Source of the DNA: SG8-4 sp964598225
Lineage (GTDB): Bacteria > Planctomycetota > Phycisphaerae > Sedimentisphaerales > Anaerobacaceae
Length of the DNA stretch: 64,000 bases
Assembly: GCA_964598225.1 (NCBI GenBank)
Contig: CAZRBG010000002.1
Coordinates: forward strand, 124,001-188,000
Direction: 5' to 3'
The notes under the pieces are model-generated. The model was not told where the DNA came from and searched no databases. It saw nothing but the letters and a program-made list of their open reading frames with translations. The first letter of the stretch is position 1. Each line of letters opens with the position of its first letter. Below, piece by piece: positions 25,716-34,226 of this stretch. The position numbers and the translations under genes were made by a program.

Positions 25716-26211
25716 TCTCTCAAAAGCGGCTCGATACTGATCAATGCTACTATTTGGCTTTGAATTGGGTTTGTTTTTTGGGCCTCAAAGCCGTTACATT
25801 GCATGTATTCCCTTTCGTAGAAGATGTTTATGTAATTATTGTCTTTTTGGGATTGGGTTTGTTTTTTCGCCTCGGAAACCGGGTCAGTTTCTCATATTCC
25901 TCTTTTTCAAAAGTGTTTACGTCCAACTGCCTCTGCCAGAATTGGGTTTGTTTTTTCAATTCACCCCTGAGGGGATTCAGCCACAGAGGACTCCGAGGAC
26001 TGAGAGACAGCCCGATCTGCCTCGGCTTCCTGATTTCCCGATCTCCTGATAGCCACGTCCTCATATCCTGATTTTCTGATACCCGCTTTTCTAAATTCTA
26101 TTTTAGTGTATTATACGATAATATTAGTTGTTCATCAAATACATTCTGCTGTTCAGGCGCAGATTTCACTCATTTTTGATTTCTATTGACCGCCGCGTAA
26201 AGCCAGGCCCG

Positions 26212-26233
26212 GTAGGGTGCGATGTATCGCACC
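26212..26233. repeat. TAGGGTG-type palindromic repeat
   Basis: GTAGGGTGCGATGTATCGCACC: same head as the 45139 copies but with a different stem word (GTGCGAT/ATCGCAC). A related one, GTAGGATGGGCAACTCG then TTGCCCAT, lies at 26476-26502. Confidence 0.6.
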
Positions 26234-26475
26234 ATTTCTCCGAATAAGGCCGATCCGACTCCGTCACGTTCGTATCGACTGCGTTTTTCACTTTCAGGCT
26301 GCCAGCAGCAAAAACAACCCCACCGATAGCCTGCTGGAAGCCTCAACGCGCTAAACGCAACGACGTCCGTATTTATCGCTTTGCAGGCGACAGCATGATG
26401 CGGCTGGCGTAACAGCCGATGATGCTGTTGCCCCGAATGCGCCAAGTCCCTCGCTTTGGGATGTTGCCCTGAAGT

Positions 26476-26502
26476 GTAGGATGGGCAACTCGTTTGCCCA
26501 TG
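26476..26502. repeat. TAGGATG-type palindromic repeat
   Basis: ATGGGCAA/TTGCCCAT stem with a short loop and the TAGG head; variable-stem member of the same family. Confidence 0.55.
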
Positions 26503-26552
26503 CTGAAAATTGAACACGCAGAAGGTCAGAATGTGACCTTCACAAAATAATT

Positions 26553-27308
26553 TCAAGCGGGAGGCATCCCAAACCTACTTCTGTATTCATTCAGTTGCAA
26601 AAGCTCTTCCTGTGACCTCGTCTTCCTCAAGCATGGCCAAGAGTCTTTCTTTTTCTCCGGTTCGTTTATCCAGTAGCTATTCTTGAGGATAAGGTCTAAG
26701 AGTTCGTCTATGTCTTCTTTGACCAGTTTACCGCCGACTGAACCACCCACGTAGAAATTGCTGACGTATTCAGTACCAAAACTGATCGTCCTGAAGAGGT
26801 CTTCGATATCTTCGTAGACTTGACGTAATTCATCCAATTTTACGCCTTCGACTTGTTTAAGGCTACTCCGATCGTCGTCTAGTAAACGGTGTGCTATTAC
26901 ATTGTGACGGATATCTCGAATTTTGTCCCGAATGTATTTCAGGCGTTTATCCAATTTTGTTTTTCTCAGCTCGCTTTGATACTCTGATTTGTAGGAATCG
27001 CACATCCAATCATTCAAAATTCTGTTGGCAAACCTGTCTATCGCGTGTTTCTCGTCCCCTTGGTCGTTAGCTAGTGTGTGGAGGTAAAGAATCGAGACGT
27101 AGCGGAAATTCCAATGAACCATGTTCCAGAATATATTGTTCTCAGGAGCGTAGATACAATCGAAAGGAAATTTCTGAATCTTTTCCAGAATTGTAAGGTT
27201 AGTGCCCACATGAATAAGACGATCCCAAATGTCCTTGTGAAGTTCTTTGTAGGTATTTAAAGAATCAGTTTTTAGCACATCTTCGGGTCTCTTGTTGGTT
27301 AAATCCAT
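26553..27308 (-). CDS. HEPN/AbiU2-like protein next to a restriction system
   Basis: 251-residue, mostly helical soluble protein. The most telling segment is IRDIRHNVIAHRLL near residues 133-146: an R-x5-H pattern of the HEPN type as seen in AbiU2-like proteins (compare IRDKxIAH). No other domain recognised; the C-terminus is charged. It lies downstream of the restriction-modification genes on the same strand, in a place typical of defence islands. RNase or toxin activity is inference only; it could be an uncharacterised HEPN scaffold. I see no antitoxin next to it. Confidence 0.6.
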   Translation of the reverse strand: MDLTNKRPEDVLKTDSLNTYKELHKDIWDRLIHVGTNLTILEKIQKFPFDCIYAPENNIFWNMVHWNFRYVSILYLHTLANDQGDEKHAIDRFANRILNDWMCDSYKSEYQSELRKTKLDKRLKYIRDKIRDIRHNVIAHRLLDDDRSSLKQVEGVKLDELRQVYEDIEDLFRTISFGTEYVSNFYVGGSVGGKLVKEDIDELLDLILKNSYWINEPEKKKDSWPCLRKTRSQEELLQLNEYRSRFGMPPA

Positions 27309-27328
27309 GCCACATCACTCTCATTCAG

Positions 27329-27541
27329 TTATTCTTGAGTTCCTTCCACGATCCTTATTTCTTCTTCGGTCAGGCCGTAGAGTTCGTAAACGAGCTTGTC
27401 GATCTGTTTGTCGGTGGTGGCGATCTGACGCTGGATTCGCGTCTTGTCGCCGGGGATTTTGGCCGCAGCCAATTGCTTGCGCCCAGCTGACTTTGCTTGA
27501 AATTGCATACCACTTTGAAGTTTATCTGCTTTGGACCTCTA
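27329..27541 (-). pseudogene. C-terminal relic of a second type IIG restriction-modification enzyme
   Basis: From the TAG at 27541-27539 the same frame stays open to 27329 and encodes, from the ATG at 27508, 59 residues ending in TDKQIDKLVYELYGLTEEEI. This is the standard C-terminal end of fused restriction-methyltransferases (a QID-LVYELYGLT coiled segment). The intact enzyme upstream ends in its own version (DNQIDELVIRLLDIEIP), so this is a leftover of another such gene. It lies in frame with the 150-residue gene across one stop codon. Confidence 0.6.
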
Positions 27542-27991
27542 AATTTCGCGAATTCGTCTTGGCACGGGACCAGGAACGATAATCGCAAGGCGACCACGCC
27601 CATATTGACTTCCTCTCGCTTGATGCCAAGGATGGAATCTTGCAGCTATTATGGCTTTATCTTGCTCCCACCAAACATTGTAAACGCCGGTATCTGAAGT
27701 TTCTTCAAAAAATATGAAGCAGGTTGGAAAACTCCCGATTTCTTCGAAACCGTTAATCCGCCTTGTGCCGTTTCGGTATTCCTTCGAGACCCTGACGTTT
27801 TTATCATAGGCTGGCGATGTAGCAGAGGGTGAAATGAAAATCCTAACAGTGATTGAACGGGCACGATTCCCCGGCCCAAAAAAAGAACTGGCGAGCCCCA
27901 GCGGAATTTGAAGTTGTTGCTCATGCCCTCCTGTTTCCCATGCATGTCGTTCAACAATTAGACACCTTGTAGAATTTCTTCTTCTGGCCAT
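27539..27991 (-). CDS. Unknown 150-aa protein coupled to the restriction-modification gene
   Basis: Its ATG is two bases after the upstream stop and has AAGGAG eight bases before it, so it is co-translated with the fused restriction enzyme. Visible features: GSFPTCFIFFEETSDTGVYN then VWWEQDKAIIAARFHPW and QYGRGRLAIIV; no transmembrane segment. Beta-rich by appearance. I do not recognise the family; an accessory, modifier or small nuclease role would fit the position but is not shown. The TAG stop is followed in frame by a type IIG C-terminal relic, so the gene may be the head of a fused ORF broken by a nonsense codon. Confidence 0.6.
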   Translation of the reverse strand: MARRRNSTRCLIVERHAWETGGHEQQLQIPLGLASSFFGPGNRARSITVRIFISPSATSPAYDKNVRVSKEYRNGTRRINGFEEIGSFPTCFIFFEETSDTGVYNVWWEQDKAIIAARFHPWHQARGSQYGRGRLAIIVPGPVPRRIREI

Positions 27992-27993
27992 TC

Positions 27994-30894
27994 TTAGACT
28001 CCTTGTATTTCTTTTTGTAAGTTGGCAGGAATTTCAATATCAAGAAGACGGATAACAAGTTCGTCGATTTGGTTATCGAGATGAGCACAAGAGCGCTTAA
28101 GCATTGTTTTCTCATGAGGGGTCTTTGCAACGAACGCTTTTCGGGTAAGTGAAATGCGTTGTCTTCCGAGATTATTGAGTGCTTCGCATCCATTATTCTC
28201 GGAAGCTGATGGAGGTAGCGGTAGGTCCTTTATGTGTTTAATCTTGAGTTCGGCAAATACTCGTCCCTTCCTAGGCTCAATCGTGCGGAAGTACCACGTT
28301 GAAATCTTACTGTTTAAGATCGCGCAAAGTCCAGCAAGGTCCAGCGAGCAGGTAGTCTTCGGGAACACAATAAAGAAATTATTACTTGCATATCTCTTTT
28401 CGGAATCCAATGCTGCAAGAACAAAATCGCCGGTTCGCCTGACCAAAAGTTTTTCTTGGGCATACCACTCAAGCTTTCCTGCGTTGGCGTAACGCTGTTT
28501 TGTTTTCTTTTTCGGTACTGCACTGAGTCTTATGTAGCGGCCGTTCCATTTCAAATGATATGGTGCTATCTCATCCCTCCCAAAAAGCAAGGGTCGGCAT
28601 GTCTCATCGACCACCTCATCTACGAAGAGCTCTTTCCTAATATTCCCGCTGTGCACGCCCTCATGGATCTCAAAGAAATCGCCTATTTTCGGGCAATTCT
28701 CCAGGTTTTCTAGAATTCTTCTCTTCTCATTAGTTAGAAACAGGTTGAAAGCGCATCTTGGATTTCTTCTGAAGTCAGATTGTGGTATCTTGTGAGAAAA
28801 GGCATGTTCAGGATCATAAACACCGACTGCAACCAAGTGGTTCTCTTTCGCGGTCTTCTTCTGCCCTATAATCGTGGAGGCGTCGATCACAGCCGAAGCA
28901 AAGGCCATTCCCCACCAATCGATGTGCGTAATGGTCAAGTTTTCCAGAATGTAGCGCCGCGTATCCTCATAGTTTTTAAGTAAGATGATGTCGGGTAAAA
29001 CCATCCCAAACATACCGCCAGAAACTCCAAGTATGATACCACGCTCGACAAAGGGCCGAAAAATATCGAGGATCCCAGTCACAGAAGTGTACCTATTCCT
29101 GAGATATAGAGTTGTGGATTCGTCAAAAGGAATACCTTTTTGTCCCCACGGCGGATTTCCGATTACGGCGTCGAAGCCGGGGTTTTTGCGGTTGAAGATT
29201 TCGGGGAATTCGGCTTTCCAGTCGAAGGGGTTTATTCGGTCGTGGAGGTCGTCTGGATTCCCGCCTTCGCGGGAATGACAGGAGGAGTCGAAGAAGTCTG
29301 GGCCGATCAGGGAGTTGCCGCATTTGATGTTGGTCGCGAGGTCGGGCAGGGCACGTTCATGGAAGAGGCGGTACTGGTTTTCGATAGTCTGCTGGTTCTC
29401 GCCTTCGAGGACTTTGAGCAGCAGAGACAGTTTTGTGACTTCAACGGCCTGCGAGTCGATATCTACGCCGTAGATGTTGTTGAGCAGGATTCGCTTCTTT
29501 TCGGCGACGGTCAGCTTGTAGTTCGGGGTCTGGGATTCCGGGCGCATTTCGGAGTATTGGGGCGCCTGGTAGATTTTCGGGTCTCTGCCCTTCAGGTGCT
29601 TTTCGGGATCGTTGTCGGTGTAATATTTCAAGTGCCAGTCGAGCAGGTATTGGAAAGCGCCGATCAGGAACGAGCCTGAGCCACAGGCGGGATCGAGGAT
29701 GCGCAGGTTCGAGACCGCTCTCGGCGTCTTTCCCTCGCAGAGCTTGCCGACGGTGTTCTTGACGATGTAATCGACGATATACGACGGCGTGTAATAGACG
29801 CCGCCTGCCTTCTTGACTTCGGGTTTGTCCTCGACGTTGGCCCGGTGATGTGTCGTGAGCTTTATGACTTTGCCGAGGAACTGCTCGTAGACGTTGCCGA
29901 GTATTTCCGCCGGCAGGACGGAGAACTCGTAGGGGCTTTGCGGATAGTAGAGGCTGTGCAGAATCCACTTGAGGTCTTTGTCGTCAATGATGATGTTCGG
30001 CGTCAATTCGTCCGGCCCTTCAGCTCGATCAGGCTCATCGTGGAAGTGGAACAGGCCCGAATTGTATCTCTGGTCGGCTTTCTCGAATATCTCGCAGAGC
30101 CTCGGATACGTCCGGTCGCCGGTGGCTAACTTTAGTAACTGGCCGTAATCCTCAATCCCGCGATCTTCACACATCCGCAAAAAGAGGATTCTGTCGATAG
30201 TGCGCTGGACTGCGAAGTTGATTTCCTTGACTGATAGATTCCTGTTTCGAAGCGCGATAATGCGGGCGAGCATGCCGCGCCACTTCTCGATTTCCGCTAA
30301 GAATTCCTTATCGACGGTGCTCGTGCCGCGTTTGCCCTTTGCGGTTGCGGCGAATTTGTCGAAAGACCCCTTCAATATAGACTCTTTGGCGAAAATATCG
30401 GCGATTTTGGGCCAGTCTTTGAGGTAGTCTTTGTAGGTGAAGAACATGATTCTGGCGGTGTCGGCCCTGTCGGTCTGCTTGGGTCGCACGAGGCAATCGT
30501 AAACAGCCAATTCCTCGAAATCGGTAAGAATCGACAGCGGCAGCCTGGCCGACCAGGCATAGCGCCGCAACTGGTAGGCGGGATTCGGATCGCCCTTGAT
30601 GTCAACGGATGGTTTCTTGGCCTCAAGGAAGAACTTGCGAACGCCGCCTATGCGAAAGCAATAATCGGGCGCCTTGGTGGCGCCGCCGACCTTGATCGCG
30701 TCCTCGTGGATTACGTCCTTGTACGCCTGGGCATAGCCGGCCTTGTTCGTTACGTCCCAGCCCAATTGCTCGAAAAGCGGATCGAGAAACTCTCTGCGAA
30801 GCTGGGTCTCGTTATACTGCGGCGAGCGGTATATTTCTATGTGCCGGTCAAACGTCTCAACAAGCTCGGCGACTCTCGGAGGCACTGCAGTCAT
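27994..30894 (-). CDS. Type IIG restriction endonuclease-methyltransferase (fused R-M-S)
   Basis: 966 residues. The ATG at 30894 has GAGGGAG upstream and is preferred over a TTG eight codons earlier. Nuclease domain near the N-terminus with PD-(D/E)xK residues Asp77, Glu91 and Lys93 (PDYCF, FFLEAKKP). Helical linker, then an N6-adenine methyltransferase domain: motif I LDPACGSGSF at 400-409 and catalytic NPPW at 580-583. The C-terminal half is a TaqI-like target-recognition domain ending in a coiled QID segment. A dRS3-like palindrome is inserted in frame (residues about 538-549, read CHSREGGNPD). The single chain would cut and modify DNA; the target sequence cannot be told. Confidence 0.88.
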   Translation of the reverse strand: MTAVPPRVAELVETFDRHIEIYRSPQYNETQLRREFLDPLFEQLGWDVTNKAGYAQAYKDVIHEDAIKVGGATKAPDYCFRIGGVRKFFLEAKKPSVDIKGDPNPAYQLRRYAWSARLPLSILTDFEELAVYDCLVRPKQTDRADTARIMFFTYKDYLKDWPKIADIFAKESILKGSFDKFAATAKGKRGTSTVDKEFLAEIEKWRGMLARIIALRNRNLSVKEINFAVQRTIDRILFLRMCEDRGIEDYGQLLKLATGDRTYPRLCEIFEKADQRYNSGLFHFHDEPDRAEGPDELTPNIIIDDKDLKWILHSLYYPQSPYEFSVLPAEILGNVYEQFLGKVIKLTTHHRANVEDKPEVKKAGGVYYTPSYIVDYIVKNTVGKLCEGKTPRAVSNLRILDPACGSGSFLIGAFQYLLDWHLKYYTDNDPEKHLKGRDPKIYQAPQYSEMRPESQTPNYKLTVAEKKRILLNNIYGVDIDSQAVEVTKLSLLLKVLEGENQQTIENQYRLFHERALPDLATNIKCGNSLIGPDFFDSSCHSREGGNPDDLHDRINPFDWKAEFPEIFNRKNPGFDAVIGNPPWGQKGIPFDESTTLYLRNRYTSVTGILDIFRPFVERGIILGVSGGMFGMVLPDIILLKNYEDTRRYILENLTITHIDWWGMAFASAVIDASTIIGQKKTAKENHLVAVGVYDPEHAFSHKIPQSDFRRNPRCAFNLFLTNEKRRILENLENCPKIGDFFEIHEGVHSGNIRKELFVDEVVDETCRPLLFGRDEIAPYHLKWNGRYIRLSAVPKKKTKQRYANAGKLEWYAQEKLLVRRTGDFVLAALDSEKRYASNNFFIVFPKTTCSLDLAGLCAILNSKISTWYFRTIEPRKGRVFAELKIKHIKDLPLPPSASENNGCEALNNLGRQRISLTRKAFVAKTPHEKTMLKRSCAHLDNQIDELVIRLLDIEIPANLQKEIQGV
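29253..29279 (-). repeat. dRS3-like palindrome inside the restriction-enzyme gene
   Basis: 27 bases, nine codons, translated as part of CHSREGGNPD. The same repeat is intergenic elsewhere in the window. It lies between methyltransferase motifs I and IV, in a loop where an insertion is apparently tolerated. Confidence 0.8.
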
Positions 30895-31126
30895 AAAGCA
30901 CTTTCTCCCTCTATTCAAGCCGGAACAGAATCATCTACTCTCAGGACGATAGCAGATCGATCCAACGATGTCAATGGAGACCGAAATCCTGTGAATTGGT
31001 AACGTGTATCGAAAAGCGGGTAGCACAAATTGGTGCAAATCTACCATGTTCGTTGAATTATTTGTTCGAATTGCAGCGGTGGGGCGAGCCCTGCCTTATT
31101 AATCTATGAAGCGGGTTGTACGTTTT

Positions 31127-31285
31127 TTATGCTGTTTTTGTTGTTTTTCTTCTGTTTAGCAGCCAGCCGGAGAATGCTATTGCGAGGGAGCCGAGGGTCA
31201 GGTCGAGGATTACGTCGGCGGATAGTTGGTATATGAGCAAGCAAAGTCCTGCCGTTGTCAATACGACAATCGATTTCCGTCTCAT
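31127..31285 (-). CDS. Small membrane protein (52 aa)
   Basis: ATG at 31285 preceded by GGAGGAG at seven bases, one of the strongest sites in the window. Product: basic MRRKS start, a hydrophobic helix (IVVLTTAGLCLLIYQLSA), a second one (LDLTLGSLAIAFSGWLL) and a basic NRRKTTKTA tail, so probably two membrane passes. No family recognised. It lies alone between the restriction gene and a strong terminator. The flanking 30895-31126 contains nothing else I can name. Confidence 0.55.
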   Translation of the reverse strand: MRRKSIVVLTTAGLCLLIYQLSADVILDLTLGSLAIAFSGWLLNRRKTTKTA

Positions 31286-31583
31286 CTTTTTCTCCTCCAA
31301 GAGAACCGTTCGCAGGATGCCGAGATATCGGCAAATTCCACTTTTCGCGCGCAGCGCCCATAGCGGAACCTCCTGTTCCTACAGTGGGAGAAGTGCCTCG
31401 CATAGACGGGCTTCTCACCACACCTCCATGTATGAAAGCATTATATATGATTGACCGGCGGGCTGTCAACAGCAATAAGTACGCATTTTGAAAAATACTG
31501 AGATAGTGAGGCCGGCGCAGCCGAAATCGGCATTTTCAGTCTTTCGACGCGGTCGTGTGGGCCGATAGTCTGCAATAGAGCAA

Positions 31584-31630
31584 TAAAAAAGGCCCCTGTC
31601 GGAAGGAGGACCAAAAAACAACAGGGGCCT
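31584..31630 (-). terminator. Strong rho-independent terminator
   Basis: On the minus strand AGGCCCCTGT (31630-31621) pairs with ACAGGGGCCT (31599-31590) and is followed by TTTTTATTG. It ends the transcript that comes from the 31917-32204 gene or from a separate RNA. Confidence 0.8.
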
Positions 31631-31860
31631 GAAAAGGCTGTAACCCTCCGCAGTCACAGCCCAATATGCGTATGACGCCACGATGCAAATCCGCACTTTC
31701 GAGAAGGGCCCTCCCGTCAAAAGCAAGTACTCCGGCGGATCCGGGACTTCGCAGCGTCGCAAACGTCCGTCCACGCGGCTGCTTGTCTTTTCCGGCCTGA
31801 TATCGGCAGAAAGACGCAGGAGGTAAAGCAGTCTATCGCTCAAATCCTGCTTCGCTTAAG
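31584..31860 (-). ncRNA. Candidate structured RNA or long 3' UTR
   Basis: About 275 bases without a credible protein, ending in the strong terminator at 31584-31630 and containing a second hairpin, GGCTGT...ACAGCC (31661-31636), just before it. GC-rich with several possible stems (for example around 31700-31790). It is either a small RNA or the tail of the upstream mRNA; I do not recognise a known RNA family. Confidence 0.3.
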
Positions 31861-31916
31861 AGATTTCCAGGCTGGCCAATGGATGCGATTTCCCAAGCTT
31901 ATGACTGGTCGCTAGC

Positions 31917-32204
31917 TCAGTTAGAAATGAGTACCCATTCTTCGATCTTTTCCTTGCCTTCGACACGGCCGACGTATCTCCAGACCTTTCCCGTAGCCGT
32001 ATCGATTTTGAATATTCCCGGCAGAGGTCTCGCCGCGGCGTGTGAAGGTGCGAGATATTGCCCGCTTTCAAGGGTGTAACGGCCGACATCAGCTTGAGGT
32101 CCGATAGCGCGGCCTTCGTTTGCCGTTTCGCCGAACGCTGCAACCAGAGTGAGTGAAATTAAGGCCCCCGCGGCTATGAGTAAGACTATGGTTGAGCTTT
32201 TCAT
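31917..32204 (-). CDS. Small secreted hypothetical protein (95 aa)
   Basis: Start at 32204 (AAAGGA upstream; an earlier in-frame ATG adds ten charged residues before the signal). Signal peptide STIVLLIAAGALISLTLVAA, then a short domain with GRYTLESGQYLA, GIFKIDTATGKVWRYVG and EEWVLIS, a pattern resembling one blade of a beta-propeller-like or hydrolase-associated protein of Planctomycetes. Function unknown. Confidence 0.7.
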   Translation of the reverse strand: MKSSTIVLLIAAGALISLTLVAAFGETANEGRAIGPQADVGRYTLESGQYLAPSHAAARPLPGIFKIDTATGKVWRYVGRVEGKEKIEEWVLISN

Positions 32205-32326
32205 TCTTTTTTCCTTTCCGTGATTTATTTCCATTTGTGTGACTCTAATCTTGCCGAGGCTGCTATCGTACGTTATTATTTAAGAAAGTGCATTTTTCAA
32301 GGCAAAAAGCTTAATGCCCGAAGCCA

Positions 32327-33370
32327 ATGGCTAACAAGAGCAATCGCATATTTCTTTTTCTGCGGGTCGCAGTGGTGGTCGGCGGAATCATCCTGGCGAT
32401 AATCTGGGCATCGCAGGAGCAGCGCTGGGCGGAACTCAAGGCGATTTTCGGGCAAATGAGCATTTTGGTTTTTGCCGTCGCGTTGGGGGTCTTTCTGCTC
32501 AGTCAGCTTCTGATAGGCTTTCGCTGGTGGCTGCTCCTTCGGACGCAGCATATTTTTATCAGTTACTGGGCCGCTGCGAGGCTGTATCTATTGGGATGGT
32601 TCTACAATAATGTAATGCCGAGCTCAGTGGGGGGCGATCTTGTCCGGCTGTGGTACGTCACCAAGCACACTGACAGGAGGTTCGAGGCGGCGTTGAGCGT
32701 ACCGATAGATCGGATGATCGGACTGGCCAGCACGCTGGTGATAGCGGCGTTTTTCTACATAGTGTTCCTGCGATCGGAGGGCAGGAAGATAGATTTTGTC
32801 GCGGACTCCGGCTCTCTGGCGTCTCTGTGGGGTTACAGGTGGTGGTTTCTGTCTTTTGCTATTGGTGTGACGTCGATCATTATAGGACTTTTGCTGTTTG
32901 GCAGGACCCGGGTCGTACTTAAGAAGTCATGGTCGCATTTCTGCAGGCACGCGGCGACGGCCCTGGAGAAATTCGTTAAGGCTCTCGTCCTTTACAGTAA
33001 AAAGCCGACGGCGCTGCTTGCCGCTTTCGGGCTTACGGTCATGTTGCAGATGATGACTATTACGGGCTTTTGGTTTCTGGGTGTGAATCTTGGTATCGAG
33101 GCGAGCATTAAGTATTATTATGTCTTTTTTACGCTCGTCTGGGTCATCGGAGCGATTCCGGTGAGCATCGGCGGGGCGGTGGTAATAGAAGTTGTGCTCG
33201 CGAGCCTGTTCGTCAAATTCGCCGGAGTCGAAGAAACGGCCGCGGCGGCGCTGGCGTTGTGTCAGCGGCTCGTATGGATTGTGGCATCGCTGCCGGGCGC
33301 GCTTATACATCTTGTCGGCGCGCATTTGCCGAAAGACTTTTTTATTGACTACGATGACGTAATAAACTAA
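32327..33370 (+). CDS. UPF0104/YbhN-like membrane protein (LPG synthase TM-domain family)
   Basis: 347 residues with about eight predicted helices. Family signs: FYNNVMPSSVGGDLVRLWYV and the late segment GAIPVSIGGAVVIEVVLASLFV. These belong to the lysylphosphatidylglycerol-synthetase TM/AglD family, some members of which move or modify lipid-linked sugars. No fused catalytic domain and no glycosyltransferase nearby, so the substrate is unknown. Confidence 0.82.
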   Translation: MANKSNRIFLFLRVAVVVGGIILAIIWASQEQRWAELKAIFGQMSILVFAVALGVFLLSQLLIGFRWWLLLRTQHIFISYWAAARLYLLGWFYNNVMPSSVGGDLVRLWYVTKHTDRRFEAALSVPIDRMIGLASTLVIAAFFYIVFLRSEGRKIDFVADSGSLASLWGYRWWFLSFAIGVTSIIIGLLLFGRTRVVLKKSWSHFCRHAATALEKFVKALVLYSKKPTALLAAFGLTVMLQMMTITGFWFLGVNLGIEASIKYYYVFFTLVWVIGAIPVSIGGAVVIEVVLASLFVKFAGVEETAAAALALCQRLVWIVASLPGALIHLVGAHLPKDFFIDYDDVIN

Positions 33371-33470
33371 CCTACGCCGTTCCGGATAGTACAAAGTCAA
33401 GTTAAGTCCCTGGGTAGAGTAAAGATAGGTAATTAGTGGCTCCGAGAGGGATGGTGCGAAGGATATGCCA

Positions 33471-34178
33471 ATGGCGGGACACTTTAAGAGATACTTCTTG
33501 CGTGGACTGGCCGTATTGTTGCCGACCACTCTAACTATTGGGATATTCGTCTGGGGCTACACCTTTATCCAGCAGAGAATCAGCATCCACATAAACCGCG
33601 GTCTCGTTCTGCTGATAGTCAAGCTGCGCCCGGATTGGATTCCTAAGGAAGAGCTGACCAGAATACTGGTCGAAGGCAACGGATCAGTCATAGGTTTTCT
33701 CCTTGCATTGATCGCCGTTTGCATAGTGGGGGCGATACTGGCCAGCGTGGTGGGCCGAACCATCTGGCGAATGGTCGAGCAGTTCATAATGAATACCCCG
33801 GTTTTGAGGCGGGTATATCCTTATGTCAAGCAGGTTACGGATTTCTTTCTCACCGAAGAAGAACAGAGGTCGATGTTTCGACGTGTTGTGGCCGTCGAAT
33901 ATCCGCGAAAGGGCATCTGGTCAGTGGGTTTTGTAACCGGCACCGGTATCGACAGGGTCGTCTCTGTAGTCAAGAGAGAACTTGTTACCGTTTTGATACC
34001 AACTTCGCCGACGCCTTTTACCGGTTTTGTTATAATGGTTCAGAGACGGCAGACGATAGACCTGGACATGACAATTGAAGAGGCATTACGATTTATAGTA
34101 AGCGGTGGGGTAATAACTCCGGAGCGGGGTCGGGCAACGTTTGCCGAGCCGGAGACTGCTCCGCAGAAAGAGACATAA
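33471..34178 (+). CDS. DUF502 family membrane protein
   Basis: About 235 residues, with an N-terminal helix (GLAVLLPTTLTIGIFVWGY), a second one (VIGFLLALIAVCIVGAILASVVGR) and the conserved tail PRKGIWSVGFVTG followed by TSPTPFTGFVIMV. DUF502 proteins are widespread and uncharacterised. The second ATG (33471) is chosen because AAGGA is seven bases upstream of it but only one base upstream of the first ATG (33465). Confidence 0.85.
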   Translation: MAGHFKRYFLRGLAVLLPTTLTIGIFVWGYTFIQQRISIHINRGLVLLIVKLRPDWIPKEELTRILVEGNGSVIGFLLALIAVCIVGAILASVVGRTIWRMVEQFIMNTPVLRRVYPYVKQVTDFFLTEEEQRSMFRRVVAVEYPRKGIWSVGFVTGTGIDRVVSVVKRELVTVLIPTSPTPFTGFVIMVQRRQTIDLDMTIEEALRFIVSGGVITPERGRATFAEPETAPQKET

Positions 34179-34226
34179 TAACCGGCTTCATGTAAACCTC
34201 GGAAATAACAGTAAAGGAGAATTAGA

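Larger units (their letters stand above)
25400..25954 (+). repeat. Array of seven spaced ATTGG(G/C)TTTGTTTT units
   Basis: Full units start at 25400, 25491, 25602, 25658, 25764, 25852 and 25941, all in one orientation, spaced 56-111 bases; half copies (TTGGCTTTGA) precede the units at 25491 and 25764. After two units the same tail follows, ATTYACCCCTRAGGGGAT, itself a palindrome. Between units lie unrelated sequences, two of them dRS3-like repeats. Not a CRISPR: unit short, spacing irregular, no cas genes. Confidence 0.8.
25220..26552. other. 1.3-kb repeat-rich intergenic region
   Basis: No gene recognised. It holds an array of AATTGG-type units (25400-25954), two dRS3-like palindromes (25447, 25689), CCTGAT/CTTAGG degenerate short tandem repeats (25340-25375, 26025-26090) and two TAGG(G/A)TG-type palindromes (26212, 26476). 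An open frame at 26170-26556 is compositionally odd (many Cys, His, Arg) and overlaps a repeat, so I do not call it. This marks the edge of the accessory restriction region. Confidence 0.7.

Noticed and set aside
25400..25954. CRISPR array
   Set aside because: Unit is only about 14 bases and not constant, spacing varies from 56 to 111, inserts contain other repeats, and no cas gene is present.
26170..26556. 128-residue open frame on the minus strand
   Set aside because: Odd composition, overlaps a palindromic repeat and has no recognisable domain.
31466..31843. 125-residue open frame on the minus strand
   Set aside because: It reads straight through a strong terminator hairpin.
31905..31925. 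tRNA-like D-arm (GCTAGCTCAGTTAG)
   Set aside because: No acceptor or T-arm pairs with it, and the bases are the end of a small coding gene on the other strand.
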